Source: Chloroflexota bacterium
Lineage (GTDB): Bacteria; Chloroflexota; Dehalococcoidia; UBA2979
Length of the DNA: 56,101 nt
Direction: 5' to 3'
Assembly (NCBI GenBank): GCA_947470025.1
Contig: CANIRU010000004.1
Location: 1 to 56,101 of the forward strand
Part shown: positions 27,309 through 34,083 of the stretch, piece after piece
Numbering within the stretch: the stretch's first letter is position 1
Layout of the letters: each line of letters starts with the position of its first letter
Program-made: the position numbers and the translations under genes
The notes under the pieces: generated by a model
What the model saw: only the letters and a program-made list of their open reading frames with translations
Told to the model about the DNA's origin: nothing
Database searches by the model: none

Positions 27309-28097
27309 CTAGCCCACCTGATACGTGCGATCGAGGTAGGGAATGTGGATGAGCCCGGCCATCTGCATCCCGAGCACCATCAGCACGATGCCTCCGGCGC
27401 GCGTCAGCACGTCCCCTTGCCCTGCCAGCAGCTCACCGAGCAGTCCCGCCGAGGCACCCGCGATCGCGAACACGAGGGTGAACCCGACGACGAACGCGAC
27501 CGCGTGGCCCATCACGTGGATCCGACTGCGCCGCGCATCGCCGGTCTGTCCGAGCACCGCCTCGCCAGCGATGTTCACGAGGTAGGCCGGCACCAGCGGC
27601 AACACGCACGGCGAGAGGAACGACACCACGCCGCCGAAGAACGCGACTCCCGGTCCGAACCAGCCGCTGACGCTGCCGCTCAGTTGCTCCTCGGCGGTCG
27701 CCGTGCTCGAAAAGATGAAGCCAAGGCCCTGGAAGTACGCGTTGAGTCGAGTGAACTCGCCGAGGAACATGAGCGCGCCGACGAGGATGAAGAACGCGCC
27801 GCTCGCGATCATCAGCGCGGGGAGGTACGGGTTCAGCCGTCTCATCCTCGGCGAGAGCCAGCCGAAGGCGGCACCAAACGCGAGGAACCAGACGCCGAGG
27901 CCGAGCGAGTAGCACGTGAGCAGGAGCGCACCCTGCAGCGCCTGCCCGGACGCCGCCGCCAGCGTCAGCACGACACCGAGGATCGGCCCGATGCACGGCG
28001 ACCACGCGAGCGAGAACGCCGCGCCAATCACGAACGACCGAGGAAGCCCCTCCGCCACGAGGCGACGTAACCCCCGCGCGGGCGTGGCGCCAGTCAT
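27309..28097 (-). CDS. CcdA-type membrane thiol reductase, circularly permuted
   Basis: CcdA passes electrons through the membrane to external thioredoxin-like proteins for cytochrome c maturation. It uses six helices built as two three-helix halves, each with one redox Cys. In ordinary CcdA the half with FLSPCVLPLVPAYL comes first and the half with GWTPCIGP second. Here the order is reversed: SLAWSPCIGPILG (Cys35) opens the 262-residue protein and SFLSPCVLPLVPAYL (Cys164) follows after a polar linker. The N-terminus is Arg-rich, consistent with a cytoplasmic start, which the swapped order requires. Both Cys residues are kept, so function is plausible. No thioredoxin or cytochrome-assembly gene is adjacent. 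Confidence 0.85.
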   Translation of the reverse strand: MTGATPARGLRRLVAEGLPRSFVIGAAFSLAWSPCIGPILGVVLTLAAASGQALQGALLLTCYSLGLGVWFLAFGAAFGWLSPRMRRLNPYLPALMIASGAFFILVGALMFLGEFTRLNAYFQGLGFIFSSTATAEEQLSGSVSGWFGPGVAFFGGVVSFLSPCVLPLVPAYLVNIAGEAVLGQTGDARRSRIHVMGHAVAFVVGFTLVFAIAGASAGLLGELLAGQGDVLTRAGGIVLMVLGMQMAGLIHIPYLDRTYQVG

Positions 28098-28114
28098 CGA
28101 GTGGTCGTCATCGA

Positions 28115-28342
28115 CTACCCGTCGATCCCGAGGAGACGACGGCGGGCGGCGTCGTACTGCTCCTTGGCGCGAGCCTCTCGGTTCAACAGGCCCTTGATCT
28201 GCTCGGGCGGCAGTCGGTTGCCCTCGAGCAGCAGCGAGTGCACGCCGGCCAGGTGCTTCTGCCACTGGTCGTAGGCGTCGCGATACGCCCGCTTCGGATC
28301 GGCGCTCGCGGGAACCTCGGTCGGTTCGGGTTCGTCCACCAT
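28115..28342 (-). CDS. Small conserved-looking helical protein
   Basis: This 75-residue protein has an acidic Pro-rich start followed by two amphipathic helices (YRDAYDQWQKHLAGVHSLLL and REARAKEQYDAARRRLLG). I recognise no family. It is supported as a gene by its position 17 bp before ccdA, by its helical composition and by a TACACT box 6 nt upstream of the ATG at 28342. It may be the first gene of a small operon with the permuted CcdA. Confidence 0.7.
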   Translation of the reverse strand: MVDEPEPTEVPASADPKRAYRDAYDQWQKHLAGVHSLLLEGNRLPPEQIKGLLNREARAKEQYDAARRRLLGIDG

Positions 28343-28348
28343 GCGGTC

Positions 28349-28354
28349 AGTGTA
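28349..28354 (-). promoter_or_regulatory. -10 box for a leaderless gene
   Basis: TACACT on the minus strand (28354-28349) followed by GACCGC and then ATG at 28342. The arrangement is nearly identical to that before the ASCH gene (TACACT-GACTGC-ATG). Confidence 0.5.
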
Positions 28355-28383
28355 AACCGGACGACTGCCCTCGTGACGAGCGG

Positions 28384-29322
28384 CTAGTCCTCGAGCACAT
28401 ATCCGTGGTGGTAGCGCAGCACGGCTTCCCGATCGCCCGCGATGAGCGGGCCGCGCTGGTGCGCCGAGGTGATCGGGACGTCGAGGACGGACTGCCTGCC
28501 GTCCATGGCGTCACCGCCGGCGGCCTGCAGGATGAAGCCGATCGGGCAGATCTCGTAGAGCATCCGCAACTTGCCAGCGGGCACGCTCGCGTCCTCCGGG
28601 TAGAGGAACACGCCGCCCGACATCAGCACGCGCAGAATGTCCTCGACCATCGAGCCGCTGTAGCGGCCACGGAGGCCGTCGGACGCGAGGTCCACGCCGC
28701 GCACGACGCGCGCCGGCCAGCGGTCGCGGTACATCCAGTTGATCGACGCGTACTGCGCCCGCGGCATCCGGATGCCAGGCGACACCAGCCGCCACGATCG
28801 GTCCTCGGGGTCGAACGCGAAGCCATCGACACGGTCATTCGACGCGACGATGAGCATCGTCGGCAGGCCGTAGACGGTGAACGCGGCAGCGACGAGCCCC
28901 CGTCCGGTGACGTTGAACTCCGGATAGAACCCGCCCGACTCGTTCGCGTACACGCCGAGAATCGAACCGACGCTCGCGACGCCGATGTTCGACGATCCGT
29001 CGAGGGGGTCGAAGCAGCAGGTGTATGCCCCCTCGCCCAGCTCTGCCGGCTCGGGCTCTTCCTCGGAGATCAGTCGGGCGACCTCCGGGAGACGCAGGGC
29101 GTCCATGAAGATCGAGTTCGCGCGCTGATCGAGCTTCGCCGTCGCCTCATCCTGGACGTTCGTCTCGCCCGTCGCGCCCAGCAGGTCACGCAGCGGCGCG
29201 ACCGCGAGGAGATCGCGCAGGGACGCGCTGGCGCCCGCAAACCCCTGCAGGATCGCGCTGACGGGAGCGGGGAACCGGTCGCTCAGCGCGCTCGCGAGGT
29301 CCGGGAAGTTCGATTCGGGCAC
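28384..29322 (-). CDS. fbp: Fructose-1,6-bisphosphatase class 1
   Basis: This gluconeogenic phosphatase removes the 1-phosphate of fructose-1,6-bisphosphate. The 312-residue protein has the metal-binding and catalytic core SEEEPEP then CCFDPLDGSSNI, and the substrate-binding RYSGSMVEDILRVL and GKLRMLYEICPIGFI. The start is GTG at 29322. It lies 38 bp behind a class I aldolase gene that makes the same metabolite, so the two form a gluconeogenesis/carbon-cycling pair on the minus strand. Confidence 0.95.
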   Translation of the reverse strand: MPESNFPDLASALSDRFPAPVSAILQGFAGASASLRDLLAVAPLRDLLGATGETNVQDEATAKLDQRANSIFMDALRLPEVARLISEEEPEPAELGEGAYTCCFDPLDGSSNIGVASVGSILGVYANESGGFYPEFNVTGRGLVAAAFTVYGLPTMLIVASNDRVDGFAFDPEDRSWRLVSPGIRMPRAQYASINWMYRDRWPARVVRGVDLASDGLRGRYSGSMVEDILRVLMSGGVFLYPEDASVPAGKLRMLYEICPIGFILQAAGGDAMDGRQSVLDVPITSAHQRGPLIAGDREAVLRYHHGYVLED

Positions 29323-29360
29323 TAAGCAATCCCGTCAGCGTGAACAGTCTTGAAAAGGGA

Positions 29361-30308
29361 CTAGATGGAGAAGTCGCGCGTGCCCTCGTAGACCGCGAGC
29401 GCGTCCTGCACCGAGGAGCCGCCGTAGGTGATCGAGCTGATCGCCTTGGTCATGCGCACCGCCTCGGCGAGCGGCTTCTGGTGGATGTTGCGACCGGTCG
29501 CACTGCCCGCAGCGCCGCTGATGAAGATCTGGTCGTGCAGCGTCTGGAGGAACGACTCGACGTCCGTGCCTTCGCCGCCGGCGGTGATCAGGCGCGTGCG
29601 GCCCGCGGCCTTGGCGGCCTCGCGGAACGCCTCGGCGACGCTGCCCTCGCTGACCTTCGGGTAGTTCACCTTGCAGAAGTCCGCCCCGAGCGTGGCGGCA
29701 AGGCCCGCACACCCGGCGATCAGGTGCGGGTTGCGCTCGTCCGGCACGGCCTTGCCGCGCGGGTAGACCCACAGCACCGTCAGCAGACCCTCGCGGTGCG
29801 CCTCGTAGCAGAGCTGGGCCGCCCCGGCCATCTGCTCCGCCTCGTACTGGCTACCCGGGTACACGGTGTACCCCACGCCGACGATGTTGAGACCGGCCTC
29901 GCGCAGCGAGACGACCTGATCCACGGTCACCCAGTCGCGGCTGCGCGGGTCACCGATCGAGGTGCCGATGAGGTGCGTCTTGCTGTTCACCTTCACGAGG
30001 TAGGGAACGTCGCTGTAGTTCGGCCCGTAGCGCGCCACCAGGCCGAGCTGGCTCGCGAAGCAGCCGACCACGCCCTGCTGTGCGATGCGGAACAGGTGTT
30101 CCGGGTCGTTGTCGTCCTCGGCGATCGGCCCCTGCTTGGTGGTGCCGAAGAAGTCGTCGTTGAGGTGTTCGACCTTTTGGTCGCCCGCGAAGAGCGCCAG
30201 ATTGCCCGTGCCCTTGGTGATCAGTTGGAAGTTGGCCTCGTAGAGGCTCCGCTTATTGGCGGGAACATCGGCGGGAACGCTGAACTGGACGGCATTGGTC
30301 AGGGTCAT
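29361..30308 (-). CDS. Class I fructose-bisphosphate aldolase (DhnA/FbaB type)
   Basis: The 315-residue protein is a Schiff-base aldolase of the DeoC/FbaB-like superfamily. ALFAGDQKVEHLNDDFFG near the N-terminus, the candidate lysine segment ADFCKVNYPKV, and ITAGGEGTD followed by SGAAGSATGRNI (phosphate binding) support this. The ATG at 30308 follows GGGGAGGG at ideal spacing. The long upstream extension of the frame crosses a terminator and tRNA-like sequence and is not coding. It is cotranscribed with fbp. Confidence 0.92.
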   Translation of the reverse strand: MTLTNAVQFSVPADVPANKRSLYEANFQLITKGTGNLALFAGDQKVEHLNDDFFGTTKQGPIAEDDNDPEHLFRIAQQGVVGCFASQLGLVARYGPNYSDVPYLVKVNSKTHLIGTSIGDPRSRDWVTVDQVVSLREAGLNIVGVGYTVYPGSQYEAEQMAGAAQLCYEAHREGLLTVLWVYPRGKAVPDERNPHLIAGCAGLAATLGADFCKVNYPKVSEGSVAEAFREAAKAAGRTRLITAGGEGTDVESFLQTLHDQIFISGAAGSATGRNIHQKPLAEAVRMTKAISSITYGGSSVQDALAVYEGTRDFSI

Positions 30309-30344
30309 AGTCACCCTCCCCGGGTGCAATGATTTGTTCGCCGC

Positions 30345-30350
30345 AGTGTA
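30345..30350 (-). promoter_or_regulatory. -10 box of the aldolase-fbp operon
   Basis: TACACT (part of GTTACACTGCGG) on the minus strand, giving a leader of about 30 nt that contains the strong GGGGAGGG ribosome site. Confidence 0.5.
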
Positions 30351-30408
30351 ACAAAGGCGGCGAGGGCCGAGCGCCAACGCGCGCAGCCGCCTGCCTTTCG
30401 CAGCAAAA

Positions 30409-30428
30409 CGGCCCTCCGAGGAGGGCCG
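30409..30428 (-). terminator. Rho-independent terminator
   Basis: A perfect 9-bp stem CGGCCCTCC/GGAGGGCCG with a 2-nt centre is followed on the minus strand by TTTTG. It would end transcription coming from the secreted-protein gene and the tRNA-like fragment before the aldolase promoter. Confidence 0.8.
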
Positions 30429-30456
30429 CGTCACCATCACGATCGTGGGAGGGGAG

Positions 30457-30500
30457 GTGCGTGCTTGGTGACCCGCAGCGGGTTCGAACCCGGCTGGGGT
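30457..30500 (-). other. tRNA 3'-end-like fragment
   Basis: The plus-strand word GTGCGTG-C-TTGGTGACCC matches 17 of 18 bases with the 3' end and flank of tRNA-Glu(CUC) at 32913-32930. It is followed by a T-arm-like palindrome GGGTTCGAACCC. The T-stem does not pair as in a real tRNA and no 5' half is found, so this is not a working tRNA. A terminator follows on the same strand, as with the true tRNA. It may be a duplicated tRNA end or attachment-site remnant. Confidence 0.4.
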
Positions 30501-30629
30501 GCCTCCGCACCCTCGGGGACTGTCGCGCCCGACGTTCCTGCGCCTACAGATCGAACCAGGCCCGGACGTTCCACTCTGCGCGGACCCTGCGCCGCGAGTT
30601 CTTCTATCCAAACCATCGACGGCCCGTGT

Positions 30630-31676
30630 CTACGGTGCCGCTGCACCGCGAGTGACAGTGACCGCGATAGCGGTAGCGAAGCCCGACGGGAACGTCTTCC
30701 GGAAGCTGTCGTTCACGAACGCCGGCGCGCCGAGTATTAGCAACACGTACTGGCCTCCCGCGCTCTGCGCCCAGACCCCGGTGGCACCCGCTTGCTTCGC
30801 CGCGACCTCGAGGTCGTCCACCGAACCGCCGTTGAAGACCACGAGGGCCAGGCCTCCCGCGCCGAACGTGGGCGGCGACGCGAAGGAGCCGCGGGCGCTG
30901 CTGCCGGGCGTCACGGGCGTCGGCGTGGGCGACGCGGGTGGGGTGGAGGTGTTCCGCATCTCGATCGCCGTCGCCGCGACGGGGCCCGATGCGGCGACTC
31001 CCGCAATTCCCGCCAGCATGTCCGTCAGCGACGCGATCTGGGACGCACCGTCGTCTGCCAGGTTCGCGACTCGAGAGATGGGAGAGCGAGCGCCGCTCGG
31101 CACCTGCGGCACACTGATGGAGCCGGAACCGCCGTAGGAACCGGTCACGGCGAACGGGCCGCGTGGACTGCTTGCGACGGTCCCGTCGTACTGGCCGTTG
31201 GCGATAGCGGTGAGCGCCCCGAGGTTATACGTGCCCTGGCCGCGATGGGTGCCAGACGCGCTCCCTCCGGTGGTCACGCCCCACTGACCGGAGCTCGTGA
31301 ACGTTCCTGAGGCGAAGGTGCCCGATGCGGTGTATGTCCCCTCGACGACGAACGCAGGGACACCGGTCGCGGTCACGGTGGCCGTGAACGGGCCGCTCGC
31401 CTGGTAACTGCCGCTGAAGCTCGCCGGGTCGAAGCCGGTGATTGCCACCGCGGCGGTAAAGGTGACCCGGGCATCGTACGTTCCGGCTCCCTGGAAGAAT
31501 CCCGCTGGAGTGTTCACGCGAGCGTCGTACGTGCCGGCCGACTTCACCGTCCCTGCGACCTGCGAGCTGCTGGGAGGGGATGCGGGCACCTGGGCATGGG
31601 CAGGTTGGCTCCCTCCCAGGGCGACTGAGGACATCGCGAAAACCAGCAGGCACAGTCTGGGCAAGCGGAATGACAT
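30630..31676 (-). CDS. Secreted beta-rich protein with shared C-terminal domain
   Basis: The 348-residue product has a clear signal peptide (MSFRLPRLCLLVFAMSSVAL to AHA). A Gly/Thr/Ser-rich beta region follows with imperfect repeats such as GTYDARV, then a Pro-Thr linker, then a C-terminal domain of about 85 residues. That last domain (SPPTFGAGGLALVVFNGGSV, a conserved W-x-Q, GAPAFVNDSF, end VTVTR) recurs in the two genes at 52.6 and 55.7 kb. The ATG at 31676 follows GGAGG with good spacing. No enzyme motif is seen. The domain may act in surface attachment or ligand binding, but this is a guess. Confidence 0.82.
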   Translation of the reverse strand: MSFRLPRLCLLVFAMSSVALGGSQPAHAQVPASPPSSSQVAGTVKSAGTYDARVNTPAGFFQGAGTYDARVTFTAAVAITGFDPASFSGSYQASGPFTATVTATGVPAFVVEGTYTASGTFASGTFTSSGQWGVTTGGSASGTHRGQGTYNLGALTAIANGQYDGTVASSPRGPFAVTGSYGGSGSISVPQVPSGARSPISRVANLADDGASQIASLTDMLAGIAGVAASGPVAATAIEMRNTSTPPASPTPTPVTPGSSARGSFASPPTFGAGGLALVVFNGGSVDDLEVAAKQAGATGVWAQSAGGQYVLLILGAPAFVNDSFRKTFPSGFATAIAVTVTRGAAAP

Positions 31677-32131
31677 GGAGGGATCCTCCGGGTGGCACGC
31701 CGAACCACGTCGAGTTGTTCGCCGCATCGGGGTTCGTAAGACGCGCGATCGAACAAGCGGATCATGACCGCTCGGTGCGGGCAGTGGACCTGCCGGAAGC
31801 CATCGGTGATGGGGGCCTTTAGTCCGTATGGCGCGAGTCCAACCGGGCCGCCGCCCGCTCGATGTCGTGACCGTGCTTGGGCACGCAAACGCCTCACCGT
31901 TCACGAGGACATCACTCGGGTCGGCGGCGGAGCCTAGCGCTTTCCGACGCCCGAGCATGCGTGCTGACCTCACTCGAGAGTTCCGCTACGCAGCCGACGC
32001 AATGCCGAGCGGTGCACAGCGCCAAACCCGCGACGAGGCTCGGGAGCGCCAGGTCGACTACGCCATCCTGATCAAGCGGATCCGCAATCCACCCACCGAC
32101 GCTCTCGTCTCGGGCCAGATCTCTTCGGAAG
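31677..32131. other. 455-bp stretch without a recognisable gene
   Basis: This lies between the secreted-protein start and the yaeQ stop. Open frames exist on both strands, but their translations are Arg/Ala/Pro-rich and match nothing I know. It presumably contains the promoter of the secreted protein. Composition looks slightly less GC-rich than the flanks. I see no tRNA, CRISPR or insertion-sequence ends. Confidence 0.5.
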
Positions 32132-32674
32132 TCAGCCCGCCGAAGCGCTTCGTGCGAGCACGGTCTGCAACATGGCATCACCGACGGTCAAGTAGATCTC
32201 GCCCCCGGAACGCGCCAGTGAGAACCGCATGCGTCGCTCCAATCGCGCGACGAACTGCGCGATCCACGCGCGGTCCAGCGCGAAGACTTCGAGCTTCTCG
32301 GCGCGATAGATCTTCGCAGACGCAAGCTTGACGGCCCATTGCTCAGGATCCCTGTGCGTGTACACGGCAACGCGCGGAGCAGCCTTGCTCGCGCGATGTA
32401 ATCGCTCGGGCTCGGGCAATCCGATGTCGATCCACACCTGCAGCGCGCCCGTGAGATCGCGAACGGCGATCGCGGGATCGCCGGGATCCGACAAGCCCTT
32501 GGAGAAGGCGATGCCTTCGGTGCACTCGAGGCAATACGCAATCACACGAGTGACCAGATAGTCCGCCGTCTCGCTGGGATGCTGCGCAACGCGCAGGTTC
32601 AGCGTCTCGTACACCGCGCGATCGGAATCGGCGAGCTCGATGTCGAAGGTGTAGATCGTCGCGCCGAGCGCCAT
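32132..32674 (-). CDS. yaeQ: YaeQ family protein
   Basis: This 180-residue protein matches E. coli YaeQ in its opening (MALGATIYTFDIELADSDR), in RVAQHPSETADYLVTRVIAYC, in EGIAFSKGL and in LQVWIDIGLPEPERLHRASK. YaeQ has a restriction-endonuclease-like fold, but its role is unsettled; an early report linked it to RfaH-like antitermination. The family is mainly proteobacterial, so its presence inside a tRNA-rich accessory pocket suggests horizontal gain. The ATG at 32674 sets the canonical N-terminus; longer frames run through the tRNA remnant. Confidence 0.93.
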   Translation of the reverse strand: MALGATIYTFDIELADSDRAVYETLNLRVAQHPSETADYLVTRVIAYCLECTEGIAFSKGLSDPGDPAIAVRDLTGALQVWIDIGLPEPERLHRASKAAPRVAVYTHRDPEQWAVKLASAKIYRAEKLEVFALDRAWIAQFVARLERRMRFSLARSGGEIYLTVGDAMLQTVLARSASAG

Positions 32675-32691
32675 GGGGTGCCAAATCTCGG

Positions 32692-32714
32692 AAAGGCCCG
32701 CGTCAGGCGGGCTT
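32692..32714 (-). terminator. Terminator-like hairpin after tRNA remnant
   Basis: GCCCGC/GCGGGC (6 bp, 5-nt loop) followed on the minus strand by CTTTCC. It sits between the tRNA-Gly remnant and yaeQ, in the place where the intact tRNA genes also have terminators. Confidence 0.5.
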
Positions 32715-32734
32715 CGTGCTCTATCCGGGGATAC

Positions 32735-32779
32735 AGCGGGAGACCGGATTCGAACCGGCGACCCCCTGCTTGGGAAGTG
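32735..32779 (-). pseudogene. tRNA-Gly(CCC) 3'-half remnant
   Basis: From the anticodon loop TTCCCAA (anticodon CCC, 32776-32770) to the discriminator U at 32735, the 3' half is intact: variable loop, T-arm GCCGG-TTCGAAT-CCGGT and acceptor strand CTCCCGC. The 5' half does not pair: no GCGGGAG acceptor strand exists upstream, and the D-arm and anticodon stem mismatch. No CCA is encoded. A 3' tRNA half of this kind is what tRNA-targeted integrative elements leave behind. Confidence 0.6.
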
Positions 32780-32877
32780 CATGTTCCAAATCGCAGCCCA
32801 CGCGCACGGTACCAGCCGACAATCACACGGTTCGGAGGAGTGACCTCCAACACGTGATCCTAGGATCATCCCAAATA

Positions 32878-32908
32878 CGAAGGCCCCTGATCATCTCAGA
32901 GGCCTTCG
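32878..32908 (-). terminator. Terminator of tRNA-Glu(CUC)
   Basis: Eight-base arms CGAAGGCC/GGCCTTCG enclose a smaller CCTGA/TCAG stem, followed on the minus strand by TATTT. It lies 14 nt past the CCA end of the tRNA. Confidence 0.7.
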
Positions 32909-32921
32909 TTGAGTGCGTGGT

Positions 32922-32998
32922 TGGTGACCCATACCGGATTCGAACCGGTGGTCTCCACCGTGAGAGGGTGGCGTCCTGGGCCGCTAGACGAATGGGCC
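32922..32998 (-). tRNA. tRNA-Glu(CUC)
   Basis: A complete cloverleaf on the minus strand: acceptor GGCCCAT pairs with ATGGGTC, the anticodon loop CTCTCAC carries CUC, and the T-arm is ACCGG-TTCGAAT-CCGGT. CCA is encoded at 32924-32922. It has its own terminator. Confidence 0.95.
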
Positions 32999-33060
32999 AC
33001 GCGTCCGGTGAAGGACGGGGCATAGCGTACCGAATCCTCGGCACACGCGCCAATACCCCG

Positions 33061-33822
33061 CTACTCCCCCGGGTACTCCAGCGAGACGCGGGCGGCGCTC
33101 CCGAAGAACGGCGCGAAGGCGACGCCGGCCCGGGCGAACACCCCCGGCGGGATGCCGAGGTCCGCGACCCAGAGCTCGCCCGCGCTGGTGCGAGTCAGCC
33201 CGCGTTTCGGCAGGCCGAGGGTCAGCGTCCGCGTCGGGAGCACCGCCGCGCCGGGGTTGACTCCTCCGTCGGCGTCGAGGCCCGACGGCACGTCAATGGA
33301 CAGCACCGGTACGCCCGCCTCGGCGGCGGCGCGAGCGGCGAGGATGAGCCCGCGCTGCACGGGCTGGGGCTCCCCGACGAGGCGGCAGCCGAGGATCGCG
33401 TCGATCACGATATCGGCGGCACTGACGTCGAATGCCTCGTCCCAGCGCGTGACGCGGGCGGGGGCCTCAGCGAGCGCCAGGAACGCCTCGCCCAGCGCGC
33501 CGTCCGCGCGCTGCGACGGGACGATCGTGATCACCTCGACGGCAACGCCGCGATTGGCGAGGTGACGCGCAGTGACGACGCCGGTCGCACCGTTGCGGCC
33601 CGACCCGCACAGCACAATGGCGCGCGCACCGCCCCAGCGATCACCGAGCAACTCGATAGCGGCGAGCGCGGTCTGCTGTCCGGCGACCTCGATCATCTGG
33701 AGCAGAGAGGGACCGGTCGCCTCTGTGGCGATGCGGTCAACCTCGCGCATCTCGGCCACGGTGACGGAGGGGACGCGCGCGCCGGCGAGAGTGGCGAAAT
33801 GCACGCGCTGCGTCGTGGTCAT
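33061..33822 (-). CDS. nnrE: NAD(P)H-hydrate epimerase (YjeF N-terminal type)
   Basis: The 253-residue protein has the YjeF-N Rossmann fold that interconverts damaged NADHX epimers. SVTVAEMREVDRIATE, IEVAGQQTALAA, VIDAILG and VLSIDVPSGLDADGG are typical. The nucleotide loop, usually GxGNNGGDG, reads CGSGRNGATGVV here, so one Asn and the Asp-containing part differ. There is no fused NnrD dehydratase domain, unlike in many bacteria. The ATG at 33822 gives a normal N-terminus. It stands between the two tRNA-Glu genes. Confidence 0.88.
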   Translation of the reverse strand: MTTTQRVHFATLAGARVPSVTVAEMREVDRIATEATGPSLLQMIEVAGQQTALAAIELLGDRWGGARAIVLCGSGRNGATGVVTARHLANRGVAVEVITIVPSQRADGALGEAFLALAEAPARVTRWDEAFDVSAADIVIDAILGCRLVGEPQPVQRGLILAARAAAEAGVPVLSIDVPSGLDADGGVNPGAAVLPTRTLTLGLPKRGLTRTSAGELWVADLGIPPGVFARAGVAFAPFFGSAARVSLEYPGE

Positions 33823-33930
33823 ACGCCGGTCGCTCGACGATGGTGAGGGGCGACTCCGCGCACGTGGCCGAGACGCCTCGCGACCTCCCGGAGGGCGGGC
33901 CGGTTCTGCCCGGCATGAGCCCGCATCGCG

Positions 33931-34005
33931 TGGTGCCCCCAAGGGGAGTCGAACCCCTGTCTGGACCTTGAAAGGGTCCCGTCCTGACCGCTAGACGATG
34001 AGGGC
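33931..34005 (-). tRNA. tRNA-Glu(UUC)
   Basis: Minus-strand cloverleaf: acceptor GCCCTCA/TGGGGGC, anticodon arm GGACC-CTTTCAA-GGTCC (UUC), T-arm AGGGG-TTCGACT-CCCCT. CCA is encoded at 33933-33931. Confidence 0.95.
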
Positions 34006-34083
34006 GCGCGCGGCCCTGCGAGGATACCAGCGCACTCCCGCGAGGTCATTGACCCGCGTCCGTCCGCCTCGATCGTCCGAGGA

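Noticed and set aside
30457-30500. Functional tRNA at the T-arm-like sequence
   Set aside because: The palindrome leaves a 6-nt loop, T-stem pairs fail and no acceptor 5' strand exists. Kept only as a fragment.
30309-30611. Long N-terminal extension of the aldolase
   Set aside because: It would translate through a promoter, a terminator hairpin and tRNA-like sequence; the ATG at 30308 has an excellent ribosome site.
30429-30629. tmRNA, RNase P RNA or SRP RNA
   Set aside because: I looked for the GGGG-start and tag region of tmRNA, the GAGGAAAGTCC motif of RNase P and the SRP GGAA-tetraloop helix; none is present, only a weak GGAACGTCCGGGC resemblance.
31828-32331. Open frame on the plus strand across the 455-bp gap and yaeQ
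   Set aside because: Composition is Arg/Pro/Ser-rich and it runs antisense into the recognisable YaeQ gene.
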